A stretch of 7,282 nucleotides of DNA from an uncultured Coprococcus sp. (GTDB lineage: Bacteria > Bacillota > Clostridia > Lachnospirales > Lachnospiraceae). A program made the position numbers and the translations under genes. The first letter of the stretch is position 1. Each line of letters begins with the position of its first letter. Of the stretch, positions 5,800-7,282 are shown in pieces. The stretch spans positions 1 to 7,282 of the forward strand of contig URJU01000113.1 in NCBI GenBank assembly GCA_900548315.1, given 5' to 3'. The notes below the pieces were generated by a model, which did no database searches, had not been told where the DNA came from, and worked only from the letters and a program-made list of their open reading frames with translations.

Positions 5800-7098
5800 T
5801 TATAAGTAATCAAGAGGATCGACATATGATCCATTCAGGAATACGGAAAAGTGACAATGCACTCCTGTTGAATATCCTGTAGAACCAGCATATGCTATCG
5901 TCTGTCCCTGTGACACCACATCACCTACGCTTACCGCCAAAGATGAGTTGTGAAGATACATGGTTACAAATCCATTGCCATGGTCGATCATTACATAATT
6001 ACCACCGCTCTCGCCCCACTCGGCAACTGTTACAACGCCTGAATCAGCTGCAGCAACCGGGGTACCATATGAACAGCCTATATCCAGCCCCATATGATTT
6101 GTACTTGCGCCTGCGATCGGAGACTCTCTAGGTCCAAAGTAATCTGTTATAGGACCTGAAACCGGCCATATGAACCGTCCTGATCCTGTGGATGAACCAC
6201 CGTTATTATCACTGCTGCCACCGTTGTCATCACTGCCGCCGCCATTGTCATCGTTTCCGGAATCGCTGTCCTGCTGCTGTCTCTCCTCTTCCTGGCGCTT
6301 AAGCTCCGCCTCTCTGGCTGCAGCTTCCTTTCTAGCTATCTCTGCAAGCTGATCATCAAGCTCTGAGGCTTTCTGGGCAAACTCAGCTGCTATCGCCTGC
6401 TGAGCAGCCTTATCATTGCTGTATTTGTTGATCTCATTATTCTTCTGGGTGATCACATCATCCAGATCAGACTGTTTCTTCTCAAGATCTGCCTTTACCT
6501 TCTCAACATCCTTAAGATCCTTCTGAAGTGTCTCCTCATATGTCTTTATGTCATTCTTTGTCTTGACCAGCTTATTGAGCTGTTTCTGATCATATGAGCT
6601 TATCTGATCAACGTACTCAGACTTGTTCAAACTGTCCTCAAATGATGCAGAAGACATGAGTGCATCTATGTACTCGACATCGCCCTCCTCGTAGAGGTAC
6701 TGGATTCTCTTCTTCATCGCCTCATACTGGTTGTCCTCGCTGACCTGAGCCTCTGCAAGTTTCTTCTGTGTCTCATCTATCTCTGTCTGAAGATCTGACT
6801 CTTCCTGTTTCTTCTGTACGATCTGTGTACTGATGTCGGTCATCTGCGCATCCAACTCAGTAACCGTCTTCACAAGACTGTCTATCTGTTTCTGATACTT
6901 TGCTGCATTCGCCTCTGCCTCTGCCTGACTAGCCTCTGCGCTCTCTTTCTCCTGCTCAACATCTTCCTTGCTCTCCTCAGCGTGCACATCATACTGAGGT
7001 GTTGTAAATGCTGCTCCAAAAGACATGAGCAGAGCACCAGATGTCACAAGTGCAGCCTGCAATCCTTTCTTTCTCAATCTGTATAAGTTTATCTTCAT
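5800..7098 (-). CDS. Secreted coiled-coil M23 (LytM) peptidoglycan hydrolase, PcsB/EnvC-like
   Basis: The protein has 432 residues. A basic start and hydrophobic core (about 12-33) form a signal peptide with a likely cut after VHA (38-40). Residues about 41-275 are a long, charged, heptad-like coiled coil. Residues 277-307 are a Ser/Gly/Asp/Asn linker, and about 309-432 are an M23 LytM domain. Zinc ligands fit His335 and Asp339 (HMGLD) and His416; catalytic histidines fit His383 and His414 (H-C-H, 414-416), so it should be an active endopeptidase cutting peptidoglycan cross-bridges or stems. The only two cysteines, 342 and 415, both lie beside metal ligands. The start has AGGAGG (7107-7112) eight bases upstream. 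The upstream fragment looks like the end of FtsX, and coiled-coil hydrolases beside ftsEX (PcsB in streptococci, EnvC in proteobacteria) are activated by that ABC-like complex at the septum. The same role is inferred here. Confidence 0.92.
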   Translation of the reverse strand: MKINLYRLRKKGLQAALVTSGALLMSFGAAFTTPQYDVHAEESKEDVEQEKESAEASQAEAEANAAKYQKQIDSLVKTVTELDAQMTDISTQIVQKKQEESDLQTEIDETQKKLAEAQVSEDNQYEAMKKRIQYLYEEGDVEYIDALMSSASFEDSLNKSEYVDQISSYDQKQLNKLVKTKNDIKTYEETLQKDLKDVEKVKADLEKKQSDLDDVITQKNNEINKYSNDKAAQQAIAAEFAQKASELDDQLAEIARKEAAAREAELKRQEEERQQQDSDSGNDDNGGGSDDNGGSSDNNGGSSTGSGRFIWPVSGPITDYFGPRESPIAGASTNHMGLDIGCSYGTPVAAADSGVVTVAEWGESGGNYVMIDHGNGFVTMYLHNSSLAVSVGDVVSQGQTIAYAGSTGYSTGVHCHFSVFLNGSYVDPLDYL

Positions 7099-7172
7099 TA
7101 TCCGTGCCTCCTAAATAAACACATCATCTGCAATATCCATACTAAAGGTGCCTTAAGCCCCTACTTGCCAAC

Positions 7173-7181
7173 ATTATAGCA
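7173..7181 (-). promoter_or_regulatory. Extended -10 promoter of the M23 gene
   Basis: The minus strand reads TGC-TATAAT, a perfect -10 (7173-7178) with the TG extension (7179-7181). No good -35 is found at 16-18 bases, which is common for extended -10 promoters. Transcription would start near 7166, leaving a leader of about 68 bases. The promoter is after the ftsX stop, so the hydrolase can be expressed apart from ftsEX as well as by read-through. Confidence 0.7.
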
Positions 7182-7190
7182 TATAATCTG

Positions 7191-7216
7191 TCACAAAACT
7201 CACCATCTATTTGTGA
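7191..7216. repeat. Inverted repeat TCACAAA-12-TTTGTGA upstream of the M23 promoter
   Basis: Perfect 7-base arms lie at 7191-7197 and 7210-7216, in the -35 region and just upstream of the -10 of the M23 gene. The position fits a regulator operator. It could also form a weak hairpin in a transcript reading through from ftsX, but no T-tract follows on the minus strand. No binding protein can be assigned. Confidence 0.4.
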
Positions 7217-7228
7217 AATTTTTGTGCA

Positions 7229-7282
7229 TTACACCCTGAGATGCTTTCTCGTAGTGAGCAAACTTCCCACAAGTCCAACTCC
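7229..7282 (-). CDS. ftsX: C-terminal end of probable cell-division protein FtsX (partial)
   Basis: The minus strand from the window edge is open for 17 codons to a TAA stop at 7229-7231 and reads GVGLVGSLLTTRKHLRV. A short hydrophobic stretch followed by G-S, a few polar residues, R-K-x-L and a final V resembles the usual FtsX C-terminus (last membrane helix, then a short RKxLKV-type tail). FtsX is the membrane half of the FtsEX complex, which controls septal peptidoglycan hydrolases. The next gene is such a hydrolase, and that supports the call. Only 17 residues are visible, so the identification rests on the tail pattern plus context. Confidence 0.6.
   Translation of the reverse strand, partial: GVGLVGSLLTTRKHLRV

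Noticed and set aside
6170..6352. Ser/Pro-rich plus-strand open frame as a gene
   Set aside because: It is the antisense of the low-complexity Ser/Gly/Asp linker and coiled-coil end of the M23 protein.

Overview
The window looks like a contig end from a low-to-mid GC Gram-positive gut anaerobe of the Clostridia, most likely Lachnospiraceae. This is inferred from strong AGGAGG-type ribosome binding sites, consensus sigma-A promoters, the ftsX/PcsB-like peptidase neighbourhood and a DltB/AlgI-type acyltransferase paired with an SGNH protein. No ribosomal or other taxonomic marker is present, so the family assignment is an inference. All genes lie on the minus strand.

Bases 1-48 are not genomic. 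They read as an Illumina Nextera i7 adapter: end of P7, an 8-base index, the read-2 adapter and the 19-bp Tn5 mosaic end. Real sequence starts at base 49, so the first gene is cut at its 3' end. Any protein predicted through this point gains an artificial C-terminal tail.

Reading in the direction of transcription (right to left): 7282-7229 carries the last 17 codons of a probable ftsX. Next is a secreted coiled-coil plus M23 (LytM) peptidoglycan hydrolase (7098-5800) with its own extended -10 promoter and a good terminator. FtsX plus a coiled-coil M23 protein is the known FtsEX/PcsB (EnvC-like) division-hydrolase module. A near-consensus promoter (TTGACA-17-TATACT) then drives a three-gene operon: a membrane O-acyltransferase (MBOAT, 5627-4203), a membrane-anchored SGNH-fold protein with ten tandem TTEK-like tetrapeptides (4191-3100), and an EamA/DMT transporter (3072-2179). 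The MBOAT and SGNH proteins form the usual acyl-transfer pair that decorates an extracellular polymer. The operon ends at a 20-bp perfect inverted repeat.

Between the transporter and the last gene lie about 520 bases without a convincing protein gene. Part of this stretch (about 1918-2039) is GC-richer than its surroundings and can fold into two hairpins whose one G-U pair favours the minus strand, so I report it as a candidate structured RNA. The last gene (1658-49, truncated) encodes an unusual single-chain fusion of a patatin-like phospholipase and a histidine (phosphoglycerate mutase-type) phosphatase, both with intact catalytic motifs.

The most interesting points are the patatin-phosphatase fusion, the possible structured RNA, the repeat-bearing SGNH partner, and the two cysteines at the active site of the M23 enzyme.
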